Source: VRUE01 sp045805805 (GTDB lineage: Bacteria > Actinomycetota > Thermoleophilia > Solirubrobacterales > 70-9). From it: DNA of 64,000 nt. Both the position numbers and the translations under genes were made by a program. Positions 51,404 to 58,861 of the stretch are shown piece after piece. Numbering within the stretch: position 1 is the stretch's first letter; each line of letters starts with the position of its first letter. Location of the stretch: NCBI GenBank assembly GCA_045805805.1, contig JBJMKO010000144.1, forward strand, positions 1 through 64,000, read 5' to 3'. A model generated the notes under the pieces. It saw only the letters and a program-made list of their open reading frames with translations, did no database searches and was not told where the DNA came from.

Positions 51404-52921
51404 CGCCGGAGTAACCGGATTACGCCGCTCGGCGAACGCCCGGCCCTTGCTCGCCGCCATCGCGAAGCGCTTGATCAGGTCATCGCGCAGGTCGGTTGGC
51501 TCGACGACCGCGTCGACGACCAGCTCCGAGGCGAGGTGGAGGATGTCGATGTCCTCGGCGTATTCCTCGCGCTTGGCGGCGACGAACGCCTCGCGCTCAG
51601 CCTCGTCCTCAATTGCCTGGATCTGGTTGTAGAAGACGGCATTGATCGCCGCCTGTGGACCCATCACCGCGATCGAGGCGCTGGGCAGGGCGATGCAGCA
51701 GTCCGGCTCGAAAGCAGGACCGGCCATCGCGTAGAGGCCGGCGCCGTAGGCCTTGCGGACGACCACCGAGATCTTCGGCACGGTCGCTTCGGAGACGGCG
51801 CTGATCATCTTCGCCCCGTGGCGGATGATCCCCTGGCGCTCGACCGCGGTGCCGATCATGAAGCCCGGCACGTCGGCGAGGAAAAGCAAGGGGACATTGA
51901 AGGCATTGCAGGTCTGGATGAAGCGGGCCGCCTTGTCGGCGGAGTCGACGAAGAGGACGCCGCCGGTGTGCTTGGGCTGGTTGGCGACGATTCCGATCGC
52001 GCGCCCGTCGAGGCGTCCGTAGCCGACGATCAGCTCCTTCGCCCAGCGCTTGTGGACCGCCAGGAAGCTGTCGGCGTCCAGCAACGAGTCGAGTAGCTGC
52101 TGCATGTCGAAGGGTTGGTTCTCGTCGGAAGGCAGGATCTCGGCGATCGAAGTGTCCGATGCCGGCTCGGCGACCGGCGCGGCGGGTGGTTCCTCTCGCC
52201 AGTTGCCCGGCATGAAGGAGAGGTAGCGCTTGGCCAGGTCGATCGCCTCCTCGTCGGACTTGACGAGGAAATGGCCGCAGCCGGAGACGCCGGTGTGCAT
52301 CTTGGCCCCGCCCATCTCCTCCAGGCTGACCTTCTCGCCGATCACCATCTCGGCCATCCGCGGCGACCCCAGGTACATCGAGGCGTTGCCGTCGCGCATG
52401 ATCACCGCGTCGCAGAAAGCCGGGATGTAGGCGCCGCCGGCTGCGCTGGGGCCGAAGAGCAGGCAGACCTGCGGCACCTGGCCGGAAAGCCGCACCTCGT
52501 TGTGGAAGATCCGCCCGGCGCCACGGCGCCCGGGAAACATCTGCACCTGGTCGGTGATCCGCGCCCCGGCCGAGTCGACCAGGTACAGGATTGGGATCCG
52601 CAGGGAGAGCGCCCGTTCCTGGATGCGAAGGATCTTCTCGACGGTCTTCGGGCCCCATGAGCCGGCCTTGACGGTCGGATCGTTGGCCATCAGAGCGGCG
52701 CGGCGGCCATCGATCCTCGCCAGGCCGGTTACGACGCCATCGGCCCCCAGTCCCTCCTCGTCCCAGTTCGCCAGTGCCGCCTCCTCGGCGAAGGAGCCGG
52801 GGTCGACGAGCCGCGCGACCCGCTCGCGCACCGGCAGCTTGCCCTGCTCCGCGGTCTTCTCGTGATGGCGCTGCGGGCCCCCCGCGAGAGCCGCCTTGAG
52901 CGCCTTCTGGAAGTCGGACAT
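51401..52921 (-). CDS. Acyl-CoA carboxylase, beta (carboxyltransferase) chain, probably methylcrotonyl-CoA type
   Basis: A 506-residue biotin-dependent carboxyltransferase with N- and C-terminal crotonase-like domains (YLVDSAGARITDQVQMFPGR; FGPSAAGGAYIPAF; VANQPKHTGGVLFVDSADKA; FLADVPGFMIGTAVE; YGAGLYAMAGPAF). It carboxylates an acyl-CoA with a separate biotinylated alpha chain, which is not in this window. Convergent AacS and downstream HMG-CoA lyase favour the 3-methylcrotonyl-CoA substrate of leucine breakdown over propionyl-CoA, but this is context-based. Confidence 0.9.
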   Translation of the reverse strand: MSDFQKALKAALAGGPQRHHEKTAEQGKLPVRERVARLVDPGSFAEEAALANWDEEGLGADGVVTGLARIDGRRAALMANDPTVKAGSWGPKTVEKILRIQERALSLRIPILYLVDSAGARITDQVQMFPGRRGAGRIFHNEVRLSGQVPQVCLLFGPSAAGGAYIPAFCDAVIMRDGNASMYLGSPRMAEMVIGEKVSLEEMGGAKMHTGVSGCGHFLVKSDEEAIDLAKRYLSFMPGNWREEPPAAPVAEPASDTSIAEILPSDENQPFDMQQLLDSLLDADSFLAVHKRWAKELIVGYGRLDGRAIGIVANQPKHTGGVLFVDSADKAARFIQTCNAFNVPLLFLADVPGFMIGTAVERQGIIRHGAKMISAVSEATVPKISVVVRKAYGAGLYAMAGPAFEPDCCIALPSASIAVMGPQAAINAVFYNQIQAIEDEAEREAFVAAKREEYAEDIDILHLASELVVDAVVEPTDLRDDLIKRFAMAASKGRAFAERRNPVTPA

Positions 52922-52946
52922 GGCTGCGGAGCCTATTCGGCTATGT

Positions 52947-52995
52947 GCTGACTTCGTCTTTCGTTCCGCTATCCGGAACTAAACACGAACTCAGC
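52947..52995. repeat. Family B palindrome, copy 3
   Basis: GCTGACTTCGTCTTT and TAAACACGAACTCAGC pair except at the same two C-C positions as copy 1. The centre is a small perfect hairpin (GTTCCG / CGGAAC). It lies in the 80-bp gap between the lyase and carboxylase genes. Confidence 0.88.
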
Positions 52996-53001
52996 CGTGG
53001 G

Positions 53002-53919
53002 TCAGCGGTGCCAGTCGACCGGGCCGGCCCGCAGGACATGGGAGCCGAGCGGGCGGCCGAGCACCTCCTGCGCGGCGCGCGCAGCCTCGACCAGCGCCCG
53101 AAGGTCGATCCCGGTCTGCGCCCCCATCTCGTGCAGCATCGAGACCACGTCCTCGGTGGCGACGTTGCCGGTCGCACCGGGCGGGACCGGACAGCCCCCC
53201 AGCTCCCCGAAGCTCGACTCGAAGGAATCGATGCCCTGCTCCAGCGCCGCCAGCACGTTGGCGAGACCCTGGCCGCGGGTGTTGTGGAAGTGCGCGGTCA
53301 GCTCGACCTCGCCAAGTCGCTTGCGCGCGGCCGCGAAGAACTCGCCGACCTGGCGCGGGTTGGCCATCCCGGTCGTGTCGCCGAAGCCGATCTCGGCGCA
53401 ACCGGCGGCCGCCAGGCGCTCCGCGATCTCGAAGACGCCGTCCTGCGGCACCTCGCCCTCGTACGGGCAGCCGAAGGAGGTCGCGATCACCCCCTCGCGG
53501 CGGAGTCCCGCTTCGCCGGCGGCAGCGAGTGCTTGCTCCAGACCCCCAAGCGACTCCTCGATCGAGCGGTTCACGTTCTTGCGGTTGTGCGTCTCCGAGG
53601 CAGAGAGGAAGACGCTGATCTCGTCGAAGCGGTCGCGCAGCGCCAGCGCCCGCTCCAGCCCCCGTTGATTCGGGATCAGCACCGAGAAGGCAACACCGTC
53701 GCGGCGCTGGATACCGGTCAGCACCTCCTCCGCATCGGAGAGCCGCGGGATCACGTCTGGCCGCACGAACGAAGTCACCTCGAGCCGCTTCAACCCCGTC
53801 CCCGAGAGCATGTCGACGAGCCGGATCTTCTCCGCCGTCGGAATCGTCTCCGGCTCGTTCTGGAAGCCATCACGCGGCCCCACCTCGCGGATGCGGACTG
53901 CTTTGGGCAAATCGGCCAC
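53002..53919 (-). CDS. Hydroxymethylglutaryl-CoA lyase
   Basis: A 305-residue TIM-barrel lyase that splits HMG-CoA into acetyl-CoA and acetoacetate. Active-site segments are visible: VGPRDGFQNEP near residue 13, EVTSFVRPDVIP near 46, DTTGMANP near 180, AHFHNTRGQGLAN near 207, and the signature GGCPVPPGATGNVATED near 240, although the usual Cys position in GGCP is preserved without the following YA. It precedes the carboxylase chain on the same strand, consistent with leucine degradation. Confidence 0.9.
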   Translation of the reverse strand: MADLPKAVRIREVGPRDGFQNEPETIPTAEKIRLVDMLSGTGLKRLEVTSFVRPDVIPRLSDAEEVLTGIQRRDGVAFSVLIPNQRGLERALALRDRFDEISVFLSASETHNRKNVNRSIEESLGGLEQALAAAGEAGLRREGVIATSFGCPYEGEVPQDGVFEIAERLAAAGCAEIGFGDTTGMANPRQVGEFFAAARKRLGEVELTAHFHNTRGQGLANVLAALEQGIDSFESSFGELGGCPVPPGATGNVATEDVVSMLHEMGAQTGIDLRALVEAARAAQEVLGRPLGSHVLRAGPVDWHR

Positions 53920-53928
53920 GACGGCAGC

Positions 53929-54843
53929 TTAGGCACTCCGCCTCGCTTCGATGCGGCGCACCACGGCAAGCAGGGTCGAGCGCACGTATTGGCGTTCATA
54001 GCGCAGCTGCCAGTGGGTGAAGCGAAGCGGGATGAACCCGGCGGCAAGATGCGCCTGATCGCGAATGTGATCGCGCATCTGCTGTGCGGGTGTGCGGTGG
54101 TAACGCAGCCCGTCGGTCTCGACCACCAGCCGAAGATCGGACCAAAGGAAGTCGACCTTGAAGCCGTTCAGGTGCTGCTGCGTCATTGGCAAGGGCAAGC
54201 CCGCCCTTCGAACCTGCGGCAGGAACCACTGCTCGAGTTCCGAGTCCGTCAAACGGAACGTCCGCCGATCGAGCAGCTCGCGCAGTCGCGCCACGCCTCG
54301 TTGACCGCGGTAGGCGTCGAGAGCAATCCGCAGGGCCTCCGGGTCGATCAGATCGAGTCGATCTGCCTCATTGACTGCACGCTCAAGCTCGCCGAGCCCC
54401 AGCGAGCAGGCGATGTCGATCAGCGTGCGCACCACGCAGGTCACCGGGATCCCGGCGCAGGTCGTCAAATCCGCATCCGGAAGTGTCCGCCGGTGACTTG
54501 TTATTCCTGCCTGCCGATGTCGATGTGCCGCCGGTGTCGAAATCTCCAGGTGCCCTCGTTGCTCACCGCCAATCCCCCAGAGCGCTGCTGCGCTGCGATG
54601 GCTCAACGCTGCTCCCGGACCACCGGCGAGAACCGCGGTCATCCACCGACCCCGCCGGGTGAGTTCCGGACGACCAACCGCGTAGACCCCGCGCCCGACT
54701 CGATGCAAGCGGCCCCTGGACACACGATGCTGAATGCCCTGCGTACTCAACCCGGCATCCAAAAGCTGCCGCCGCGAAACCACCCCCTGCTGCTCCCGCG
54801 CCAAACGCCAAATCGTTGCCGAGTGGTCAGTTGATGACCCCAT
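53929..54843 (-). CDS. AbiEi-type antitoxin domain fused to DUF559 (endonuclease-like) domain
   Basis: A 304-residue protein typical of Thermoleophilia. Residues 8-80 form an AbiEi-like winged-helix region (LAREQQGVVSRRQLLDAGLS ... RGRLHRVGRGVYAVG). The middle is the AbiEi core (RTLIDIACSLGLGELERAVN). The C-terminus is DUF559, a PD-(D/E)xK-like fold (HLNGFKVDFLWSDLRLVVET then DG, with Asp and Glu in place). No AbiEii toxin gene lies beside it. A defence or regulatory role is possible but unproven. Confidence 0.82.
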   Translation of the reverse strand: MGSSTDHSATIWRLAREQQGVVSRRQLLDAGLSTQGIQHRVSRGRLHRVGRGVYAVGRPELTRRGRWMTAVLAGGPGAALSHRSAAALWGIGGEQRGHLEISTPAAHRHRQAGITSHRRTLPDADLTTCAGIPVTCVVRTLIDIACSLGLGELERAVNEADRLDLIDPEALRIALDAYRGQRGVARLRELLDRRTFRLTDSELEQWFLPQVRRAGLPLPMTQQHLNGFKVDFLWSDLRLVVETDGLRYHRTPAQQMRDHIRDQAHLAAGFIPLRFTHWQLRYERQYVRSTLLAVVRRIEARRSA

Positions 54844-54845
54844 AG

Positions 54846-54860
54846 GGTCACTAAGTGACC
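54846..54860. promoter_or_regulatory. Operator-like palindrome at the AbiEi-DUF559 start
   Basis: GGTCACTAAGTGACC is a perfect 7-1-7 palindrome beginning 3 bp upstream of the ATG. An overlapping shorter palindrome (GACCC-CATA-GGGTC, 54836-54849) places the start codon in its loop. The site suits autoregulation by the winged-helix domain and would also block a leaderless start. Confidence 0.5.
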
Positions 54861-54888
54861 AGTCGGCGGAATTCTCCCCCCCTGGGGG

Positions 54889-55623
54889 TTAGACCATGCC
54901 TAGGCCGCCGCTTACGCCTAGGGTCTCGCCCGTTACGTAGGTGGCGTCGTCGGAGACCAGGAAGGCGACTGCGGCGGCTACCTCATCGGGCTGGCCCAGG
55001 CGGCCCATCTGGGTGGCCGACTTCATCGTCTCGATCACTTTTTCGCCGATCTCGCCGAACTCCTTGGCCCCCATCAGGAGCGGGGTCTCGATCGGGCCGG
55101 GGGCGATCGAGTTGGCGGTGATCCCGTAGCGGGCGTTCTCGCGGGCGATCGCCTTCATGAAGGCGACGACACCCCCCTTGGTCGCCGAGTAGACGGCGGA
55201 GCCCTTCGAGCCGACCCGGCCCGCCTCGGAGGAGATGCTGAGGATGCGACCGTATTTCGCCTCCTGCATGCCGGGCAGGGCGGCGTGGGTGCAGTTGAAG
55301 ACGCCGACGAGGTTGATCCCGATCAACCGCTGCCACTGCTCGGGGCTGGTGTAGGTGAAGAAGCCGAACTCGTCGGTGCCGGCATTGTTGACGAGGATGT
55401 CGAGCGTGCCCACCGCCTCGACCGCCGCGCGGGCGGACTCGAGGTTCGTCACGTCGAGCTCGAGCGGGTGGCCGTTGACCTCGCCCGCGACCCGCTCGGC
55501 CCCCGCGACGTCGACGTCGCCGACCCAGACCTCGGCGCCCTCCGCGGCCAGGCGCGCGGCGATCGCGGCGCCTATCCCGCCTGCCCCGCCGGTAACCAGC
55601 GCCTTTCGCCCCTCCAGCCGCAT
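54889..55623 (-). CDS. Short-chain dehydrogenase/reductase (BadH/FabG-like)
   Basis: A 244-residue SDR from the ATG at 55623. Cofactor motif TGGAGGIGAAIA near residue 10, NNAG near 83, catalytic Ser in SISSEAGRVGS near 132, and Tyr and Lys in YSATKGG near 147-151. The acidic residue ending strand 2 (GDVDVAG) favours NAD. The sequence around NNAGTDEFGFFTYTSPEQW resembles 2-hydroxycyclohexanecarboxyl-CoA dehydrogenase BadH, but the substrate is uncertain. It is divergent from the F420:NADP oxidoreductase gene with only 27 bp between starts. Confidence 0.87.
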   Translation of the reverse strand: MRLEGRKALVTGGAGGIGAAIAARLAAEGAEVWVGDVDVAGAERVAGEVNGHPLELDVTNLESARAAVEAVGTLDILVNNAGTDEFGFFTYTSPEQWQRLIGINLVGVFNCTHAALPGMQEAKYGRILSISSEAGRVGSKGSAVYSATKGGVVAFMKAIARENARYGITANSIAPGPIETPLLMGAKEFGEIGEKVIETMKSATQMGRLGQPDEVAAAVAFLVSDDATYVTGETLGVSGGLGMV

Positions 55624-55650
55624 CGGGCGGGAGCATAGACTCACGCGCTC

Positions 55651-56343
55651 GTGGCGGACCTCCCCACCATTTCCATCGTCGGCGGCACCGGTGCCCTTGG
55701 CGCCGGCCTCGCCCTGCGCTGGGCCCAGGCGGGGGCGCCGATCGCGATCGGATCCCGCTCGGCCGAGCGGGCCGAGGAGGCTGCCGCCAAGCTGCGTGAG
55801 AAGGTTCCCGGCGCCGAGGTCGAGGGCCTGCTCAACGAGGAGGCCGCGAACCGCGCCGAGATCGTCTTCCTCACCGTCCCCTTCCGCGCCCAGTCGGAGA
55901 ACCTCAACAACCTGCGCGAGGCGCTGCGGCCGGGCCAGATCCTCGTCGACTGCACCGTCCCACTTGCCGCCGCAGTCAGCGGCAAGGCGACCCGCTCGCT
56001 CGGCGTCTGGCAGGGCAGCGCCGCCCAGCAGGCCCAGGAGATGGTCCCCGAGGGCGTCGCCGTCGTCGCCGCCCTGCACACGATCGGCGCGCCGACGCTC
56101 GCCGATGCCGACGCCGAGCTGGGCGAGGACGTGCTGGTCTGCGGCGACCGCAAGGCCGACAAGGCCCGGGTCGCACGCCTGATCGAGCTGATCCCGGGGC
56201 TGCGCGCCGTCAACGCGGGGCCGCTGGAGATGGCGCGCATCGTCGAGCAGCTGACGCCGATGCTGATCTCGATCAACGTCCGCTACAAGGCCCACGCCGG
56301 GATCCGGCTGACCGGGCTCCCCGACGGCGACCACTGGGAGTAG
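55651..56343 (+). CDS. fno: F420H2:NADP oxidoreductase (NADPH-dependent F420 reductase)
   Basis: A 230-residue Rossmann-fold enzyme that exchanges hydride between F420 and NADP. The N-terminus VADLPTISIVGGTGALGAGL with SRSAERAEEAAAKL supplies NADP 2'-phosphate contacts. FLTVPFRAQSENLNNL and the C-terminal ITVRYKAHAG-like SINVRYKAHAGIRLTGL follow the family. It heads the F420 operon fno-cofD-cofC-cofE. A GTG start, 7 bp before the next gene, is used. Confidence 0.92.
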   Translation: MADLPTISIVGGTGALGAGLALRWAQAGAPIAIGSRSAERAEEAAAKLREKVPGAEVEGLLNEEAANRAEIVFLTVPFRAQSENLNNLREALRPGQILVDCTVPLAAAVSGKATRSLGVWQGSAAQQAQEMVPEGVAVVAALHTIGAPTLADADAELGEDVLVCGDRKADKARVARLIELIPGLRAVNAGPLEMARIVEQLTPMLISINVRYKAHAGIRLTGLPDGDHWE

Positions 56344-56350
56344 GCCGACC

Positions 56351-57277
56351 GTGAGGGTCGCGCTGCTGGCGGGCGGCACCGGCGGGGCCAAGCTCGCCGC
56401 GGGGGTACAGGAGGAGATCGGCTCCGACCTGACGGTGATCGCCAACACCGGCGACGACATCGAGACCCTCGGCGTCCACGTCTCCCCCGACCCCGACCTC
56501 ATCACCTACTGGCTCAGCGGCGAAATCGACGAGGAGCGCGGCTGGGGGCTGAAGGACGACAGCTTCACCGTCTTCGACCGGCTGACGAAGCTCGGCGCGC
56601 CGGCTTGGTTCGGCCTCTCCGACCGCGACCTCGCCGCCTGTCTCTACCGCCGCGAGTTCCTCGACGAGGGCGGCCGCCTCACCGACGCGCAGGCCCAGAT
56701 CGCCCGCGGGCTCGGAGTCGAGGCGCGGGTGCTGCCGATGTGCGAGGCACCGGTGCGGACCAAGGTGCTGACCGCGGCGGGGGCGCGCACTCTGCAGGAG
56801 TACCTGATCGTCGACCGCGGCGAGCCAGAGGTAAGCGGAGTCGAGCTGGACGGGATCGAGGCAGCCGAGCCGAGTGCCGAGGTGCTCGACGCGCTGCGCT
56901 GGGCGGAGGCGATCGTGATCGGCCCCTCCAACCCGGTAATCAGCATCGGCCCGATCCTCGCCGTCCCCGGGATGACCGAGGCGATCTCGGCATCCAGCGC
57001 CCCAGTCGTTGCGGTCAGCCCCTTCGTCGCCGGCCAGGTCGTCAAGGGGCCGACCGAGCGCTTCATGCAGGCCCTGGGCCGGCCCTCGACCGCGGCCGGC
57101 GTCGCCTCGCTCTACGCCGGGCTGATCGACGCAATGGTCGTCGATGACGGCGACCCAGACCCAGCGCCGGCGGAGATCCCGACGCTCGCCGCGCCGACCC
57201 TGATGGAGGGCGCCCCCGGGCGAGCGCGGGTGGCCCGTCTCGTCCTCGACTTCGCAGCTAGCCTCGACGGAGCTTGA
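56351..57277 (+). CDS. cofD: 2-phospho-L-lactate (or phosphoenolpyruvate-derived) transferase CofD/FbiA
   Basis: CofD/FbiA transfers the phospholactyl or phosphoenolpyruvyl group from its GDP-activated donor to the deazaflavin Fo, making F420-0 or dehydro-F420-0. The 308-residue product begins VALLAGGTGGAKLAAGVQEE, has TVIANTGDDIETLGVHVSPD, ERGWGLKDDSF, WFGLSDRDLA and GPSNPVISIGPILAVPG, all hallmark segments. It overlaps cofC by 4 bp. Confidence 0.95.
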   Translation: MRVALLAGGTGGAKLAAGVQEEIGSDLTVIANTGDDIETLGVHVSPDPDLITYWLSGEIDEERGWGLKDDSFTVFDRLTKLGAPAWFGLSDRDLAACLYRREFLDEGGRLTDAQAQIARGLGVEARVLPMCEAPVRTKVLTAAGARTLQEYLIVDRGEPEVSGVELDGIEAAEPSAEVLDALRWAEAIVIGPSNPVISIGPILAVPGMTEAISASSAPVVAVSPFVAGQVVKGPTERFMQALGRPSTAAGVASLYAGLIDAMVVDDGDPDPAPAEIPTLAAPTLMEGAPGRARVARLVLDFAASLDGA

Positions 57278-57915
57278 AAGCGACCGCGGTCCTACCGGTG
57301 AAGCGCTTCGGCGCCGCCAAGCAGCGGCTCGCCGCCGGCATCGACGACGAGCGCCGCAGCGCAGTGGTGGCCGCGATGCTCGGAGACGTGCTGGAGGCGA
57401 TCGGCGAGGCGCGGTCGATCGAGCGGACGATCGTCGTCACCAGCGAGCCGTCGGCCTTGGAGCTGGCCGCCGAGGCGGGAGCCGAGGTGCTCCCGGACCC
57501 CGACGAGGGCGGGCACTCCGGCGCGGCTCTTGCCGGGATCGCTCGCGCGCGCGAGCTGGGCGCCGGCTGCGTCGTCCTCCTCCCCGGCGACTGCCCGCTG
57601 CTCGACCCACGCGAGCTCGAACGGCTGCTGACCGGAATGCCGGAGCGCTTCGTCGCCGTCGTCCCGGACCGGCACGGGACGGGTACGAACGCCCTGGCGC
57701 TGGCACCGCCCGATGCGATCCACCCCAGCTTCGGCGAGGGCAGCTGCGCCCGGCACGTCGCCGGCGCCCGCGAGGCCGGCGTGCCCTACGCCGTCGAGGA
57801 GCTGCCGTCGCTCGCCCTCGATCTCGACACCCCTGCGGACGTGGTCGCCCTCACCCGGGCGCTGGCGGAACAGCCGGGACGGGCAAGGCGGACCGCAAAG
57901 GCGCTCGGCATATGA
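57274..57915 (+). CDS. cofC: Guanylyltransferase CofC/FbiD
   Basis: CofC/FbiD activates 2-phospho-L-lactate or phosphoenolpyruvate with GTP for CofD. The 213-residue product, from a TTG that overlaps the cofD stop (TTGA), starts MKATAVLPVKRFGAAKQRLA, typical of the family, with LLPGDCPLLDP near residue 100 and PDRHGTGTNALAL near 128. It overlaps cofE by 4 bp. Confidence 0.94.
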   Translation: MKATAVLPVKRFGAAKQRLAAGIDDERRSAVVAAMLGDVLEAIGEARSIERTIVVTSEPSALELAAEAGAEVLPDPDEGGHSGAALAGIARARELGAGCVVLLPGDCPLLDPRELERLLTGMPERFVAVVPDRHGTGTNALALAPPDAIHPSFGEGSCARHVAGAREAGVPYAVEELPSLALDLDTPADVVALTRALAEQPGRARRTAKALGI

Positions 57916-58730
57916 GCGAGCTGCGGGTTTTCGCGGTCGACGGCCTGCCGGAGATCGAGACCGGGACGAACCTCGGCGAGCTGATCGCGTCGCGGGCGGA
58001 GCTTCTCAACGGGGACGTCGTGGTGGTCTCTCAGAAGGTCGTCTCCAAGGCAGAGGGACGGGTGCGGCGACTCTCCACGGTAGTCCCCGGCGCCGAGGCT
58101 CACCGTCTCGCCGCCGAGCTTGGCAAGGAGCCGGCCATGGTCGAGCTGACCCTGGAAGAGAGCCGCGAGGTGCTGCGAGCCGAGCGTGGCGTCCTGATCA
58201 CCGAGACCTACCACGGCTTCGTCTGCGCCAACGCCGGCATCGACAGCTCCAACCTCCCTGAGGCAGACACCGTCTGCCTGCTCCCCGAGGACCCCGACGC
58301 CTCGGCCCGCAATCTAAGAGTCGAAATCGCCTCCGCAGTGACGAAGGAGCATGGGGTGGGACTCGCCGGACACCCAGCGCGAAGCGCGTCCGCCGAGTCC
58401 CACCCCATGCTCCCCCCAACCCTCGCGGTAGTGATCGGCGACAGCTTCGGCCGCGCTTGGCGCCTCGGCCAAACCGAGGCAGCAATCGGCTGCGCCGGCC
58501 TGACCCCGCTGGACGACTGGCGCGGCCGAAGCGACTCGCACGGGCGCAAGCTGGAAGCCACGATGATCGCCATCGCCGACGAGGCCGCCGCAGCCGCCGA
58601 CCTCGTCCGCGGCAAGGACAGCCGCGTCCCGGTCGCGATCGTCCGCGGCTTGGACCGCTTTATCACTGTCGACGACGGCCCCGGCGCAATAGCGCTACGC
58701 AGACCTCGAGACGAAGACCTCTTCCGCTGA
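57912..58730 (+). CDS. cofE: F420-0:gamma-glutamyl ligase CofE
   Basis: CofE adds glutamates to F420-0 using GTP. The 272-residue product shows VVVSQKVVSKAEGRVR, ITETYHGFVCANAGIDSSNL, LAVVIGDSFGRAWRLG and GVQTEAAIGCAG-like QTEAAIGCAGL. The C-terminal nitroreductase-like domain of mycobacterial FbiB is absent, so if dehydro-F420-0 is made here another reductase is needed. A perfect inverted repeat (58346-58413) is inserted in frame at residues about 145-168 (HGVGLAGHPARSASAESHPM) ahead of the conserved VIGDSFGRAW segment. Confidence 0.94.
   Translation: MSELRVFAVDGLPEIETGTNLGELIASRAELLNGDVVVVSQKVVSKAEGRVRRLSTVVPGAEAHRLAAELGKEPAMVELTLEESREVLRAERGVLITETYHGFVCANAGIDSSNLPEADTVCLLPEDPDASARNLRVEIASAVTKEHGVGLAGHPARSASAESHPMLPPTLAVVIGDSFGRAWRLGQTEAAIGCAGLTPLDDWRGRSDSHGRKLEATMIAIADEAAAAADLVRGKDSRVPVAIVRGLDRFITVDDGPGAIALRRPRDEDLFR
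58346..58413. repeat. Perfect 20-bp inverted repeat inside cofE
   Basis: Arms 58346-58365 and 58394-58413 are exact complements (GGAGCATGGGGTGGGACTCG). The 28-nt centre has nested short stems (CGGAC/GTCCG, GCGC/GCGC). It is entirely coding and stays in frame. Confidence 0.94.
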
Positions 58731-58732
58731 GA

Positions 58733-58848
58733 CCGGAACCATCCCGGTAGGGGTGGAGCGTCTTGTACTTTTTCGCGGCGCGGTTCGGGCGCCGGCAATC
58801 CCCGCTCCTCGAAAAAGTTAAGCGGAACCCCTGCCGGGATGGTCCCGG
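58733..58848. repeat. Family A composite palindrome, copy 6
   Basis: Outer arms CCGGAACCATCCCGGTAGGG with complement (19 of 21), the GGAGCGTCTTGT strand, the inner stem ACTTTTTCG / CGAAAAAGT and TTAAGCGGAA. The loop is nearly the same as in copy 5 (GCGCCGGCAATCCCCGCTCC). It lies between cofE and the convergent gene. Confidence 0.93.
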
Positions 58849-58861
58849 CCCCCGCATCGGA

